A stretch of 64,000 nt of DNA from Rhodospirillaceae bacterium SYSU D60007 (GTDB taxonomy: Bacteria; Pseudomonadota; Alphaproteobacteria; Reyranellales; Reyranellaceae). The notes under the pieces were generated by a model, which made no database searches, was not told where the DNA came from, and saw nothing but the letters and a program-made list of their open reading frames with translations. How positions within the stretch are numbered: the stretch's first letter is position 1; the number at the start of each line of letters is the position of its first letter. The translations under genes and the position numbers were made by a program. Shown here piece by piece: positions 8,781 to 17,891 of this stretch. Location of the stretch: the NCBI GenBank assembly GCA_003574685.1, contig QOCQ01000013.1, positions 1 to 64,000 of the forward strand, in the 5' to 3' direction.

Positions 8781-9143
8781 TTATTCCTCCGAAAGTCCGC
8801 GTTGGCGCACTTTCTCCAAGAAGGCGCGCGCATCGGCGTCGCCAAGGCCGGTCAGCCGCATCACGGTCTGGACGGCCAGTTCCTGCTTACCCGACTGGTC
8901 GGCGCGTGCCACTGTGCGGCGCAGCATGCGCGAGTCCAGCAGCGACTCCAGATCGACGGCGCCTAGGGGCGGCGCGGCGGCCGGCGCCGCAGCCGTTACC
9001 GGCGCAGATGTGTCGAGACGCTGGACAGGCGCGGCGTCAGCCTCAGCGCCGATCACCCGTTCGCGCCCGCGAAGCCGCAAGCTGACGACCACAGCGAGCA
9101 CGATCAACACGCCGATGGTCACGGCGAAGATCACGATCTCCAT
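8781..9143 (-). CDS. Membrane-anchored protein with one L7/L12-like repeat
   Basis: This is a 120-residue protein with one N-terminal membrane helix (residues 3-23), then a basic stretch, a 35-residue Ala/Pro linker, and a small helical domain at residues 83-113. The domain contains AVQTVMRLTGLGDADARAFLE, here quoted only up to its key part: the hydrophobic-RLTGLG-xx-AR pattern of the ribosomal protein L7/L12 C-terminal domain, where the usual form is VRExTGLGLKEAK. It lies 6 bases downstream of a larger protein with three such repeats and is probably co-transcribed with it. The function is unknown. Confidence 0.75.
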   Translation of the reverse strand: MEIVIFAVTIGVLIVLAVVVSLRLRGRERVIGAEADAAPVQRLDTSAPVTAAAPAAAPPLGAVDLESLLDSRMLRRTVARADQSGKQELAVQTVMRLTGLGDADARAFLEKVRQRGLSEE

Positions 9144-9149
9144 GGTTCG

Positions 9150-9824
9150 CTAGCCCCGGCGGATCTGGTCGATATAGTGCCGCGCGGCTTCGATGCTGCA
9201 GCCACTGACGCTCTGGATCAGCCGCATCGCCTGCTCGTTCTGGCCAGCGGCGAGGAGCTGCGCCACGCTCTGCTGCAGGCGCGGATCTTCCAGCGGCCGC
9301 CGCGGGTCGCTGCCGCCACCCTGGCCGGCAGCAAGCTCATCGACGTATTCCCTGGCTTCCTTGAGCCCCATGCCCGTGCGTTCGCGAACCAGCTTGATGG
9401 CCTCGATGGCCTGTCCGCGGCTGACAAGCGCCAGCGCTTCCGTGCGCATGCTCGTTCCGGCGACCGGCGCGGCGCTGCCGGATGCGCCCAGAAGCTGCCG
9501 CGCCACCGTCATCATGGAGGGCGCATCGGGCAGCGACTCGACGTAGTCCTTGGCCTCCTTCAGCCCCAAACCCGTCATCTCGCGCACCATCTTGATGGCC
9601 TGGATCTTTTCGCCGCGCGCCGCCATGGCCCGCACGACCGAGTCTGCTGCCGCCATGGTCATGCTGGAGCCGGCTGAAGGTTCAGAGACTGGCACCGGCG
9701 GCGCCTCGGTGGGCGGCGCCTCGATCACCCTGGTGCCGCCACGACCGCGCAACAGGAGCCAGAGGAGCAACACCAGCCCCACCCCCGCAGCGATCATGGC
9801 GACGACCAGGACCGTGATGTCCAT
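9150..9824 (-). CDS. Membrane-anchored protein with three L7/L12-like repeats
   Basis: This 224-residue protein has an N-terminal membrane helix (residues 4-26) and a proline-rich linker, then three copies of a helical repeat at about 63-98, 127-164 and 186-222. The first two carry IKMVREMTGLGLKEAKDYVE and IKLVRERTGMGLKEAREYVD. This is the signature of the ribosomal stalk protein L7/L12 C-terminal domain, which contacts translational GTPases. The third copy is diverged. The protein is not a ribosomal protein: the L7/L12 dimerisation domain is absent and a membrane anchor replaces it. It is followed 6 bases later by a one-repeat paralogue. The repeat identity is clear; the role is unknown. Confidence 0.8.
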   Translation of the reverse strand: MDITVLVVAMIAAGVGLVLLLWLLLRGRGGTRVIEAPPTEAPPVPVSEPSAGSSMTMAAADSVVRAMAARGEKIQAIKMVREMTGLGLKEAKDYVESLPDAPSMMTVARQLLGASGSAAPVAGTSMRTEALALVSRGQAIEAIKLVRERTGMGLKEAREYVDELAAGQGGGSDPRRPLEDPRLQQSVAQLLAAGQNEQAMRLIQSVSGCSIEAARHYIDQIRRG

Positions 9825-9992
9825 TCAACCCCGCTCCCGCGTTTGCGGGCGTTCATATCACAGGGCTGCGCACCGCGCATGCTGTGCGGGCGGCTCACAT
9901 CTGCTGATCCGGCGCCGCATCGCCACCGGCTTCCCCTGCCGGGACGCACCCGGTACTCTCGCGGCCTTCGTCGCACCGTCCGGACCGATACC

Positions 9993-11594
9993 GTGGATAC
10001 GCTGCCTTTCAGCTTTGACTTTCCCTACGACTCGCGCCGCCTGCCGATCTTCGCCAGCAACGTTGTGGCCACCTCACAGCATCTGGCGGCCACGGCCGGC
10101 TTGCGCATGCTGGTGCGGGGCGGCAGCGCTGCCGACGCGGCCATCGCCACGGCCATCACGCTCACCGTCGTCGAGCCGACCATGAACGGCATTGGCGGCG
10201 ATGCCTTCTGCATCCTGTGGGACGGCAGCAAGCTGGTCGGCCTCAACGCCTCGGGCCGCGCGCCGGCGCTGATGACGGCCGACCGCTACAAGGGCCGCGA
10301 CCAGATGCCGGGCGAAGGCTGGGACTCCGTCAGCGTGCCCGGCTGCGTCTCGCTATGGGTGGAGCTGCACCGCAAGTACGGCAAGCTGCCCTTCGCCGAC
10401 CTGTTCGAACCGGCGATCACCTACGCCCGCGACGGCTTTCGCGTGTCCTGGATGGTGGCGCAGCAGTGGGAGCGCGCCATTCCGCGGCTGAAGGACCAGC
10501 CCGGCTGGGCGGCAGCCTTCATCCCCGGTGGTCGCGCGCCGCAACCGGGAGAGCTGTGGAAGTTCCCGGCCCAGGCCGAGACGCTGCGCAAGATCGCCGA
10601 AAGCGGCGGCGAGGCCTTCTACCGCGGCGAGTTCGCGGCCCGGATGGAGAAGTTCGCCGTTGAATGCGGCGGTACGCTGCGGGCCTCCGACCTCGCGGCC
10701 CACACGGCCGACTGGGTCGATCCGATCGGGCTTGCCTATCACGGCACGACGCTGCACGAGATCCCGCCCAACGGGCAGGGAATCGCCGCCTGCATGGCGC
10801 TGGGCATCCTCGAGAATTTCGACCTCACCGGCTTCGCGCCGGACGGCCCCGAGGTGGCGCATCTGCGGATCGAGGCGATGAAGCTCGCCTTCGCCGACGC
10901 CCACCGCTACGTGGCTGACCCGAAGCACATGGAGGTGACGCCGCAGGCGCTGCTCGACAAGGCCTATCTGAAGTCGCGCGCGAAGCTCATCAATCCGAAG
11001 AAGGCGCAGCGCTTCGGCCCCGGCGCGCTGAAGCTGGGCGGCACCGTCTATCTCGGCACGGCCGATGCCTCGGGCATGATGGTATCGCTGATCCAGTCGA
11101 ACTACGCGGGCTTCGGATCAGGCGTGGTGGTGCCTGACACCGGCATTGCGCTGCAGAACCGCGCCGCCGGGTTTTCGCTGCAGCCGGGCCATCCCAACCT
11201 TGTCGGCCCCGGCAAGCGGCCGTTCCACACCATCATTCCCGCCTTCATCACGAAGGACGGCAAGCCGCTCGCGACGTTCGGCCTGATGGGCGGCGGCATG
11301 CAGCCGCAGGGTCACATGCAGGTGCTCTCGCGCATCGTCGATTTCGGCCAGAACCCGCAGGCCGCCATCGATGCGCCGCGCTGGCGCCTCCACGAAGGCG
11401 GTGATCTGTGGCTGGAGCCGCACATGCCCGCCGCCACCGCCGATGCGCTGGCCGCGCTGGGCCATCAGGTGGTCAGAACCCCCTGGCCCAGCTTCGATTT
11501 CGGCTCCAGCCAGATCATCTGGCGCTATCCCGACGGCGGCCCCTATCTCGGTGCCTCGGAAAGCCGCCGCGACGGTGCCGCGGTCGGCTTTTGA
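9993..11594 (+). CDS. ggt: Gamma-glutamyltransferase family protein (first of two)
   Basis: This is a 533-residue N-terminal-nucleophile hydrolase of the gamma-glutamyltransferase family. RGGSAADAAIATAI and PTMNGIGGDAF mark the large-subunit region. The predicted self-cleavage nucleophile is Thr351 in GGTVYLGTADASG, and the small subunit carries GGGMQPQGHMQVL. Such enzymes cleave or transfer gamma-glutamyl groups, or hydrolyse related amides. An open frame extends upstream to 9843, but family similarity starts at VDTLPFSFDFP, so I chose the GTG at 9993. No secretion signal is visible, so it may be cytoplasmic like many GGT homologues of unknown substrate. A second homologue lies at 25911. Confidence 0.88.
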   Translation: MDTLPFSFDFPYDSRRLPIFASNVVATSQHLAATAGLRMLVRGGSAADAAIATAITLTVVEPTMNGIGGDAFCILWDGSKLVGLNASGRAPALMTADRYKGRDQMPGEGWDSVSVPGCVSLWVELHRKYGKLPFADLFEPAITYARDGFRVSWMVAQQWERAIPRLKDQPGWAAAFIPGGRAPQPGELWKFPAQAETLRKIAESGGEAFYRGEFAARMEKFAVECGGTLRASDLAAHTADWVDPIGLAYHGTTLHEIPPNGQGIAACMALGILENFDLTGFAPDGPEVAHLRIEAMKLAFADAHRYVADPKHMEVTPQALLDKAYLKSRAKLINPKKAQRFGPGALKLGGTVYLGTADASGMMVSLIQSNYAGFGSGVVVPDTGIALQNRAAGFSLQPGHPNLVGPGKRPFHTIIPAFITKDGKPLATFGLMGGGMQPQGHMQVLSRIVDFGQNPQAAIDAPRWRLHEGGDLWLEPHMPAATADALAALGHQVVRTPWPSFDFGSSQIIWRYPDGGPYLGASESRRDGAAVGF

Positions 11595-11629
11595 GACAGT
11601 TTGAGACAGATAGAACGGGGTTGTGCCCC

Positions 11630-11660
11630 TTGACCTTCCCATCATGGGAAGGTCTATCTG
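11630..11660 (+). promoter_or_regulatory. CueR-type operator/promoter of copA
   Basis: A perfect dyad, ACCTTCCCAT (11633-11642) and ATGGGAAGGT (11644-11653) around a single C, fills the spacer between -35 TTGACC (11630-11635) and -10 TATCTG (11655-11660). The spacer is 19 bp, the over-long spacing characteristic of promoters activated by MerR-family regulators through DNA untwisting, and the dyad matches the known CueR site closely. The regulator gene itself is two genes downstream. The -10 box ends 6 bases before the copA ATG. Confidence 0.92.
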
Positions 11661-11666
11661 TCCCTC

Positions 11667-14078
11667 ATGAAATACGATTCTCCCAAAACGTTGCGGCTGC
11701 CCATCGTCGGCATGACCTGTGCCGGCTGCGTGCGCCGCGTCGAGACAGCGCTGCAAGCTGTCCACGGTGTTGACGACGCAAGCGTCAACCTTGCCTCCGA
11801 ATCAGCCACCGTCTCGGCGTCGCAAGGCGTCGATGCCGGCGCCCTCGCCCGGGCGATCGAAGCCGCCGGCTACAAGGTCGGCACCTCCACGGTCGACCTC
11901 GCCGTCGAGGGCATGACCTGCGCCTCCTGCGTCGGACGCGTGGAGCGGGCGCTGATGCAGGTGCCCGGCGTCACCGCAGCCAGCGTCAATCTCGCTTCCG
12001 AACGGGCCCGCGTCAGCTTCGCCGGTTCGCTCGACGACGTCCTTCCGACCCTGCTGCACGCTGTCGAACAGGCCGGCTATCGCGCGCGTGCGCTCGACCG
12101 TCCCGGCGGCAGCGGCGACGAAGAGGCAGTCCGTGCCGCTGCCCTGCGACGCGAACGGCTGGCCGTTTCCCTAGCCATCCTGCTGACACTTCCGCTGGTC
12201 GTGCCGATGTTGCTGGAGCCGCTGGGCATGCATGTCATGCTGCCCGGCTGGCTGCAGCTCCTGCTGGCCACGCCGGTGCAGTTCGTCCTGGGCTGGCGCT
12301 TCTATGTCGGGGCATACAAGGCCTTGCGCGCGCGCACCGGCAACATGGACCTGCTGGTGGCGCTGGGCACCTCGGCGGGCTGGGGTCTCTCCACCTGGCT
12401 GCTGCTCACCGCGCCGGCCGGCACCGCACCGCATCTCTATTACGAAGCATCCGCAGTGGTGATCGCGCTGGTGCTGCTGGGCAAGTACTTCGAGGCCCGC
12501 GCCAAGCGTCAGACATCGGCCGCGATCCGGGCCCTGATGGCGCTGCGTCCCGAGACGGCACGGCTCGAGCGGGACGGCACCGAGGTCGAGGTGCCGGCTG
12601 ACACGGTGCGCTCCGGCGACATGGTGGTCGTGCGCCCGGGCGAGCGTATCCCGGTCGATGGCGTGATCGTCGCCGGAGACACCCACGCCGACGAATCGCT
12701 GATCACCGGCGAGAGCGCCCCCGTGCCCCGGCACCCGGGCGACAAGGTGACCGGCGGCGCCATCAACGCCGAAGGCCTGATCCGGGTGCGCGCCACGGCC
12801 GTGGGCGCCGAGTCGACGCTGGCCCACATCGTGCGGCTGGTGGAGAGCGCCCAGGCCGCCAAGGCGCCGATCCAGCGCCTGGTGGACCGGGTGAGCGCCG
12901 TGTTCGTTCCCGTCATTCTGGGCATCGCGCTCGCGACCTTTGCCGGCTGGTGGCTGGCCGCGGGCGATCCGGAACGCGCCATCATCAACGCCGTCGCGGT
13001 GCTGGTGATCGCCTGCCCGTGCGCGCTGGGCCTGGCGACGCCGACGGCGATCATGGCCGGCACCGGCGTGGCCGCACGCCATGGCATCCTGATCAAGGAC
13101 GCCGAGGCGCTGGAGCGCGCGCACCGCATCGACGTGGTGGCGTTTGACAAGACCGGCACGTTGACCGAGGGCAAGCCGTCGGTCGTGGCGTTCGAACCCG
13201 CCGGCATCGACCGCAGCGAAGCGCTGCGCCTGGCCGCCGCGCTGCAGGCCGGCAGCGAGCATCCGCTGGCGCGTGCCGTCATCGCTGCCGCTTCGGCTGA
13301 GGGACTCGCGCTGCCGGCCGCCAGCGAGGTGCGTGCCCTGCCCGGCCGCGGCATCGCCGGGCGCGTCGAGAATCGCGAGCTGCGGCTGGGCAGCGAGCGG
13401 CTGATGCAGGAGATGGGGATAGACCTCGCGCGCCTTCGCGAGCCCGCCACGAGGCTTCGCGAGCAAGGCCGTACGGTGTCCTGGCTGGCCGACGCCGCCA
13501 CGAAGCAGGTCCTGGCGCTGATCGCCTTCGGCGATGCGCTGAAGCCCGCCGCGCTCGCAGCCATCGCCCGGCTGCATGCGCTGGGCATCCGCACCGTCAT
13601 GCTGACCGGCGACAATGCCGGCAGCGCCGGCGTGGCCGCGGGCAAGCTGGGTATCGACGAGGTGGTGGCCGACATACTGCCGCAGGACAAGGCCGCGGCG
13701 CTGGCGCGGCTGAGGTCGGGCGGCAAGATCGTGGCCATGGTGGGCGACGGCATCAACGACGCGCCGGCGCTGGCTGCCGCGGATGTCGGCATCGCGCTGT
13801 CGAGCGGCACGGATGTCGCCATGCACGCCGCCGGCATCACGCTGATGCGCGGCGATCCGGCGCTGGCGGCCGATGCGATTGGCATCGCGCGCCGTACGCA
13901 TGCCAAGATCTGGCAGAACCTGTTCTGGGCCTTCATCTACAACCTGCTGGGCGTGCCGCTGGCAGCATTCGGCCTGCTAAGCCCCGTGATCGCCGGCGCG
14001 GCGATGGCGGCCAGCAGCGTCAGCGTCGTCTCGAATGCCCTGCTGCTGCGCCGCTGGCGCCCGGGATCACAGCCATGA
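11667..14078 (+). CDS. copA: Copper-exporting P1B-type ATPase
   Basis: This 803-residue inner-membrane pump uses ATP to expel Cu(I). Two N-terminal heavy-metal domains carry GMTCAGC and GMTCASC. The membrane metal site is the CPC motif (Cys450-Pro-Cys452). The phosphorylated aspartate is Asp494 in DKTGTLTEG, and the hinge is [18 protein letters not shown]. Eight membrane helices are expected from the hydrophobic pattern. The gene lies directly behind a CueR operator and overlaps cueR by 4 bases, so copper should induce both. The promoter predicts transcription starting at or within a base or two of the ATG, leaving no room for a ribosome-binding site. Confidence 0.96.
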   Translation: MKYDSPKTLRLPIVGMTCAGCVRRVETALQAVHGVDDASVNLASESATVSASQGVDAGALARAIEAAGYKVGTSTVDLAVEGMTCASCVGRVERALMQVPGVTAASVNLASERARVSFAGSLDDVLPTLLHAVEQAGYRARALDRPGGSGDEEAVRAAALRRERLAVSLAILLTLPLVVPMLLEPLGMHVMLPGWLQLLLATPVQFVLGWRFYVGAYKALRARTGNMDLLVALGTSAGWGLSTWLLLTAPAGTAPHLYYEASAVVIALVLLGKYFEARAKRQTSAAIRALMALRPETARLERDGTEVEVPADTVRSGDMVVVRPGERIPVDGVIVAGDTHADESLITGESAPVPRHPGDKVTGGAINAEGLIRVRATAVGAESTLAHIVRLVESAQAAKAPIQRLVDRVSAVFVPVILGIALATFAGWWLAAGDPERAIINAVAVLVIACPCALGLATPTAIMAGTGVAARHGILIKDAEALERAHRIDVVAFDKTGTLTEGKPSVVAFEPAGIDRSEALRLAAALQAGSEHPLARAVIAAASAEGLALPAASEVRALPGRGIAGRVENRELRLGSERLMQEMGIDLARLREPATRLREQGRTVSWLADAATKQVLALIAFGDALKPAALAAIARLHALGIRTVMLTGDNAGSAGVAAGKLGIDEVVADILPQDKAAALARLRSGGKIVAMVGDGINDAPALAAADVGIALSSGTDVAMHAAGITLMRGDPALAADAIGIARRTHAKIWQNLFWAFIYNLLGVPLAAFGLLSPVIAGAAMAASSVSVVSNALLLRRWRPGSQP

Positions 14079-14485
14079 ACATCGGCGAAGCAGCCCGCGA
14101 CTCGGGCGTCTCGGCCAAGATGATCCGCTACTACGAGAGCATCGGCCTGCTGCCGCGGGCGGAGCGCACCGATTCCGGCTATCGCCTCTATCGCAATGCC
14201 GACGTGCACACGCTGCGCTTCATCCGCCGCGCCCGTGACCTCGGCTTCTCCATGGAGCAGATATCGGAGCTGCTGGCGCTGTGGCGCGAGCCGGGGCGCG
14301 CCAGCGCCGACGTCAAGAAGCTGGCGCAGACGCATATCGACGAGCTGGAGACACGCGCCGCCCAGCTCATGGCCATGAGCCGCACCCTGCGCCACCTCGC
14401 CGAGCACTGCCACGGCGACCAGCGCCCCGAATGCCCCATCCTCGACGATCTGGCGGAGGGTGGCGGCAGCAACCAGCAGCCATGA
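14075..14485 (+). CDS. cueR: Copper-responsive MerR-family regulator CueR
   Basis: This 136-residue regulator has an N-terminal winged helix-turn-helix ([21 protein letters not shown]), quoted here by its key part IGEAA...MIRYYE, the MerR GYRLY motif, a dimerisation helix and a metal-binding loop. The loop has Cys112 and Cys120 in [11 protein letters not shown], the two Cu(I) ligands of CueR. It overlaps copA by 4 bases (ATGA), so it is expressed from the same copper-activated promoter, giving positive feedback. The next gene overlaps its stop codon in the same way. Confidence 0.95.
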   Translation: MNIGEAARDSGVSAKMIRYYESIGLLPRAERTDSGYRLYRNADVHTLRFIRRARDLGFSMEQISELLALWREPGRASADVKKLAQTHIDELETRAAQLMAMSRTLRHLAEHCHGDQRPECPILDDLAEGGGSNQQP

Positions 14486-15036
14486 AGAAAGCGCCGACCA
14501 TGAAGCAGAGGCAGAGCGGCTCGAAAGCAGGAGAAGGAGGCGACTCTCCCTCCCAACTGATCGATGCGAGAATCAGGGAGCTGGGCGATTGGCGGAGCGA
14601 AACGCTCGCCCGGATGCGGACCCTCATCAAGCAGGCCGATTCCGACGTCGTCGAGGAGTGGAAGTGGCGCGGTGTCCCGGTGTGGTCGCACGCCGGAATC
14701 ATTTGCACCGGCGAGACCTACAGGAACATCGTGAAGCTGACCTTCGCCAGGGGTGCCGCGCTGGAGGACCCTTCACGCCTCTTCAACGCCAGCCTCGAAG
14801 GCAACACCCGTCGCGCCATCGATCTCCACGAGGGCGACAAGATCGATGAAAAGGCATTCAAAGCGCTCATCCGCGCCGCCGCGGCACTGAACACGTCGCT
14901 CCGAACTACCGCCCGCGCCGTCCGCACCCGGAAGAACCAAAGAACGCTGGCGGGTAAGGCTGCCGATAACGGGGTCACCCAACGTGACGCATCGAAACGT
15001 TTGGCTCTTCGCGCTGCGGCGTTTCGATGTGCATGA
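14482..15036 (+). CDS. DUF1801 family protein
   Basis: This 184-residue protein has a DUF1801/YdhG-like domain at about residues 25-140, with ARMRTLIKQAD, VEEWKWRGVPVWSHAG and KLTFARGA as landmarks. The positively charged C-terminal tail is poorly conserved. It overlaps cueR by 4 bases and so looks like the third gene of the copper operon. DUF1801 proteins include a Bacillus frataxin-like iron chaperone, so a link to metal handling is possible but is only suggested by context. A second ATG 18 bases further in could be the true start. Confidence 0.75.
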   Translation: MKKAPTMKQRQSGSKAGEGGDSPSQLIDARIRELGDWRSETLARMRTLIKQADSDVVEEWKWRGVPVWSHAGIICTGETYRNIVKLTFARGAALEDPSRLFNASLEGNTRRAIDLHEGDKIDEKAFKALIRAAAALNTSLRTTARAVRTRKNQRTLAGKAADNGVTQRDASKRLALRAAAFRCA

Positions 15037-15114
15037 AACATATGACCGATTGAGAATGGCACCCTCTTGTTGGATTGCGGCACACTGCCTGATTGTGAAC
15101 AAGAGGAGTGAAGC

Positions 15115-15252
15115 ATGGCCGAACGGCATCTGGTCATTCGCGGCGGCACGGTGGTGGAAGCGAGCAGCAGTGATCCTCGCGCGGCTGCCATGGAAATCAT
15201 TGCCGGGACGCCTCGTGCGTGGCGCGCGCATGGCGCAGGCGTGATCCGATGA
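15115..15252 (+). pseudogene. N-terminal stub resembling an amidohydrolase/D-aminoacylase
   Basis: This 45-codon ORF has a good ribosome-binding sequence (AGGAG, 6 bases upstream). It begins with HLVIRGGTVVEA, the opening strand of many amidohydrolases (usual form DLVIRGGTVVDG), then loses resemblance after about residue 20. It ends in an ATGA overlap with the CoA-transferase start. I read it as the 5' end of an amidohydrolase gene fused by deletion to unrelated sequence and kept as a short leader ORF. It could instead be a real small protein. Confidence 0.5.
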
Positions 15253-16523
15253 ACGAGGAGAGCTACAACGGCCGGCCACGGCTTCAGGCGCACATAGCCC
15301 GGCCCGCCGGTGCACCGCTGCCGCTGGCGGGGCCGCTCGTCATCGACTTCACCCGCGTCGTCGCCGGGCCGGTCTGTACGCAGATGCTGGCGGATCTCGG
15401 CGCCCGGGTGGTGAAGATCGAGAATCCCGCCGGCGGCGATGATCTGCGCCATATGCGGCTGGCGGTGCTGGGCGGTGAAAGCGCCCCCTTTCTCGCCTAC
15501 AATAGGGGAAAGCGCAGCGTCGCGCTCGACCTTGCGCATCCGGAAGGCCGTTCGGTCGCCCTTGAGCTCGCGAGGAAAGCCGACGTGGTGGTCGAGAACT
15601 TCACCACCGGTGTCATGGAGCGGCTGGGGCTCGGCTACCAGACGATCGCCGAGGCCAATCCTCGCCTGGTGTTCTGCTCGATTTCCGCTTACGGCCGCAG
15701 CGGCACCTACGCCAGCCGCGCCGGCTATGACCCCGTCGTGCAGGCGGAGAGCGGCCTGATGTCGCTCACCGGTTTCGAGGACGGACCGCCGCTGCGCATG
15801 GGCCCGCCGATGATCGACATCTCGACCGGCATGATGGCGTGCAATGCCGTGCTGGCGGCCCTGCTGGCGCGGGAGCACACGGGCGTCGGGCAGCGCGTCG
15901 AGGTCTCGCTGTTCGACAATGCCGCATCGATCACCGGCATGTTCGGCATGAGCTATCTGATGAGCGGCGTGACGCCGACGCGTTTCGGCCAGGCGCCGCC
16001 GGGCGCCTCGCCGGTCGGGCTGTTCAATGCCAGCGATGCGCCCTTCTACCTCACGTGCGTAAACGACCGGCTCTTTCGCCGCCTGGCCGAAGCGCTGGAA
16101 CGCCCCGAGCTGGCGGACGATCCGCGCTTCGTCACCAATCCCGCCCGCGCGGCCCATCGTGACGCGCTGTATGCCGTTCTCGACGCCATTTTCGCGACGC
16201 GTCCGCGCGATGCGTGGATGCAATTGCTGCAAGCGGCCAACGTGCCGGCCGGCCCGGTGCGCACGATCGACGAGGCTTTCGCCAGCCCCGAGATGCGCGC
16301 ACGCAATGTGGCCAGCGAAATTCCCCATCCGACCGCCGGAACGGTACCCAACATCGCGCCGCCCTTCCGTTTTTCGCTCACGCCGCCGGCCGACCCGGTC
16401 GCGGCCCCGCTGCTGGGCCAGCACACCAGCGAAGTCCTGGACGAGCTGCTGGGCTACGACGAGCCGCGTCTGGCGGCGCTGGCGGCGGCCGGCGTCTTCG
16501 GTCCGCAAGAGAGGAAGGCATGA
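15249..16523 (+). CDS. CaiB/BaiF family CoA-transferase (family III)
   Basis: This 424-residue protein moves CoA between carboxylic acids, probably through an aspartyl-CoA intermediate. Landmarks are LVIDFTRVVAGPVCTQMLADLGARVVKIE, reduced here to the FTRVVAGP and GARVVKIE motifs, then NRGKRSVALDL, and AGYDPVVQAESG with the candidate catalytic Asp. The C-terminal region PLLGQHTSEVLDELLG is typical. The start is taken at the ATG overlapping the preceding stub; an in-frame upstream extension to 15219 is less likely. The stop overlaps the next gene (ATGA), so it is co-translated with the amidohydrolase. The substrate is unknown. Confidence 0.9.
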   Translation: MNEESYNGRPRLQAHIARPAGAPLPLAGPLVIDFTRVVAGPVCTQMLADLGARVVKIENPAGGDDLRHMRLAVLGGESAPFLAYNRGKRSVALDLAHPEGRSVALELARKADVVVENFTTGVMERLGLGYQTIAEANPRLVFCSISAYGRSGTYASRAGYDPVVQAESGLMSLTGFEDGPPLRMGPPMIDISTGMMACNAVLAALLAREHTGVGQRVEVSLFDNAASITGMFGMSYLMSGVTPTRFGQAPPGASPVGLFNASDAPFYLTCVNDRLFRRLAEALERPELADDPRFVTNPARAAHRDALYAVLDAIFATRPRDAWMQLLQAANVPAGPVRTIDEAFASPEMRARNVASEIPHPTAGTVPNIAPPFRFSLTPPADPVAAPLLGQHTSEVLDELLGYDEPRLAALAAAGVFGPQERKA

Positions 16524-17587
16524 GCGACAGTTCCACGGCGCGTCCTGTTGTGGAGGATTTTCTGCCGGTGCGTGCCGACTGGCTCGCGCGCTACAGCGAG
16601 CCCGAGCTCGAGCCCAACCTGCCGATCGTCGATCCGCACCATCACCTGATGGACGCCCCCGGGCATCGCTACATGCTGCCCGAATTCCTTGCGGATGCGG
16701 CAAGCGGGCACCGCCTGATCGCGTCGCTGTTCGTCGAGTGCCGCGTCTTCTACCGCCCCTATGGGCCGCAGCACTTGCGATCCCTGGGCGAAACCGAGTT
16801 CGTGAATGGCGTGGCGGCGCTGGCGGCCAGCGGAACCTATGGTCGTGTCCGCGCCTGCGCCGGAATCATCGGCAATGTCGATCTGCGCTTCGGCGAGCTG
16901 GCGGGTGAAGCGTTGGCGGCGCATGTCGCGGCGGCCGGCGGCCGATTCCGCGGCATCCGCAACGTGGCGGCGTGGCACAAGGACGACATCAAGGCCACCA
17001 CCGCCAACCCGCCGCCGGGCCTGTTGCGGGATCCCGCCTTCCGCCGCGGTTTCGCGCATCTCGCAAAACTCGGGCTCACCTTCGATGCCTGGATCCTGCA
17101 CACCCAGCTCGCCGACCTGATCGATCTCGCCCGCGCCTTTCCCGATACCACGATCATCTGCGATCACATCGGCGGCCCGGCGGGTATCGGTCCCTATGCC
17201 GGACGGCTGGACGAAGTCTTTGCCGAGTGGCGCGAGTCGATGCGCGAGCTTGCCCGCTGCCCCAACGTGAACGTCAAGCTCGGCGGCATGGGCATGCACG
17301 TGATGGGCTTTGGCCTGCACGCCGGCGAGCGCCCGGCAAGCTCGCAGGTGCTTGCGGACACGTGGAAGCCCTACGTTGACACTTGCATCGACGCGTTTGG
17401 TCCGGCGCGCGCCATGTTCGAAAGCAACTTCCCGGTCGACAAGGGTACCTGTAGCTGGGTCGTGCTGTGGAACGCCTTCAAGCGTCTCGCCGATGGCTGC
17501 TCCGTCGCCGAAAAGCGCGCCCTGTTCATGGACACCGCCTGCCGCGTCTACGGCCTCGACCTCGCCGCCGCGGGCATCGAGGTATAG
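16520..17587 (+). CDS. Amidohydrolase-superfamily protein (LigI/lactonase-like)
   Basis: This is a 355-residue TIM-barrel hydrolase of the amidohydrolase-related family that includes 2-pyrone-4,6-dicarboxylate lactonase and fuconolactonase. The metal-site motif VDPHHHLMD is at residues about 37-45, ICDHIGGP at about 213, and MFESNFPVDKG near 300 carries the terminal aspartate. It overlaps the CoA-transferase by 4 bases, which suggests a shared catabolic step in which one enzyme opens or closes a lactone and the other handles the CoA ester. That pathway link is inference. Confidence 0.85.
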   Translation: MSDSSTARPVVEDFLPVRADWLARYSEPELEPNLPIVDPHHHLMDAPGHRYMLPEFLADAASGHRLIASLFVECRVFYRPYGPQHLRSLGETEFVNGVAALAASGTYGRVRACAGIIGNVDLRFGELAGEALAAHVAAAGGRFRGIRNVAAWHKDDIKATTANPPPGLLRDPAFRRGFAHLAKLGLTFDAWILHTQLADLIDLARAFPDTTIICDHIGGPAGIGPYAGRLDEVFAEWRESMRELARCPNVNVKLGGMGMHVMGFGLHAGERPASSQVLADTWKPYVDTCIDAFGPARAMFESNFPVDKGTCSWVVLWNAFKRLADGCSVAEKRALFMDTACRVYGLDLAAAGIEV

Positions 17588-17660
17588 CGGACACCGAGCC
17601 GGCTTAAACTCCTGCCCTTGGCGCAGGGGCATTCGCATGGCCCTTGACGCCGTATTTGTT

Positions 17661-17785
17661 CGTCGTCCTGAGCGCAGCGAAGGACCCTGCGATGGTTCGG
17701 ACAAGCCCCGCAGAATCGGTGATTCACCGCCGCGAGCCTACCCTGTCGGGCGACCGCAAGGTCCTTCGCTGCGCTCAGGACGACG
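17661..17785. repeat. Inverted-repeat element with 26-bp perfect arms
   Basis: Left arm 17661-17686 begins CGTCGTCCTGAGCGCAGCGA, and right arm 17760-17785 is its exact reverse complement; the centre is 73 bases. GTCCTGAGCGCAGCGAAGGA-type repeats are widespread between genes in proteobacteria. No coding capacity or transposase is seen. Confidence 0.85.
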
Positions 17786-17891
17786 CCAAAATTGCCCTAC
17801 GCGAATGCCTGCTCCGGGAGGATTTTGGCTCGTAGGCGAACGTCCCCGGAGAAGTTATCCACAGGCTTTCACGGACCCTGCAATCTCCCGC

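Noticed and set aside
12171-13901. 576-residue frame antisense to copA
   Set aside because: It is a codon-bias shadow; copA on the plus strand has every expected motif.
14718-16703. 661-residue minus-strand frame over the CoA-transferase region
   Set aside because: It spans several genes and a promoter-like gap, has shadow composition and no recognisable domain.
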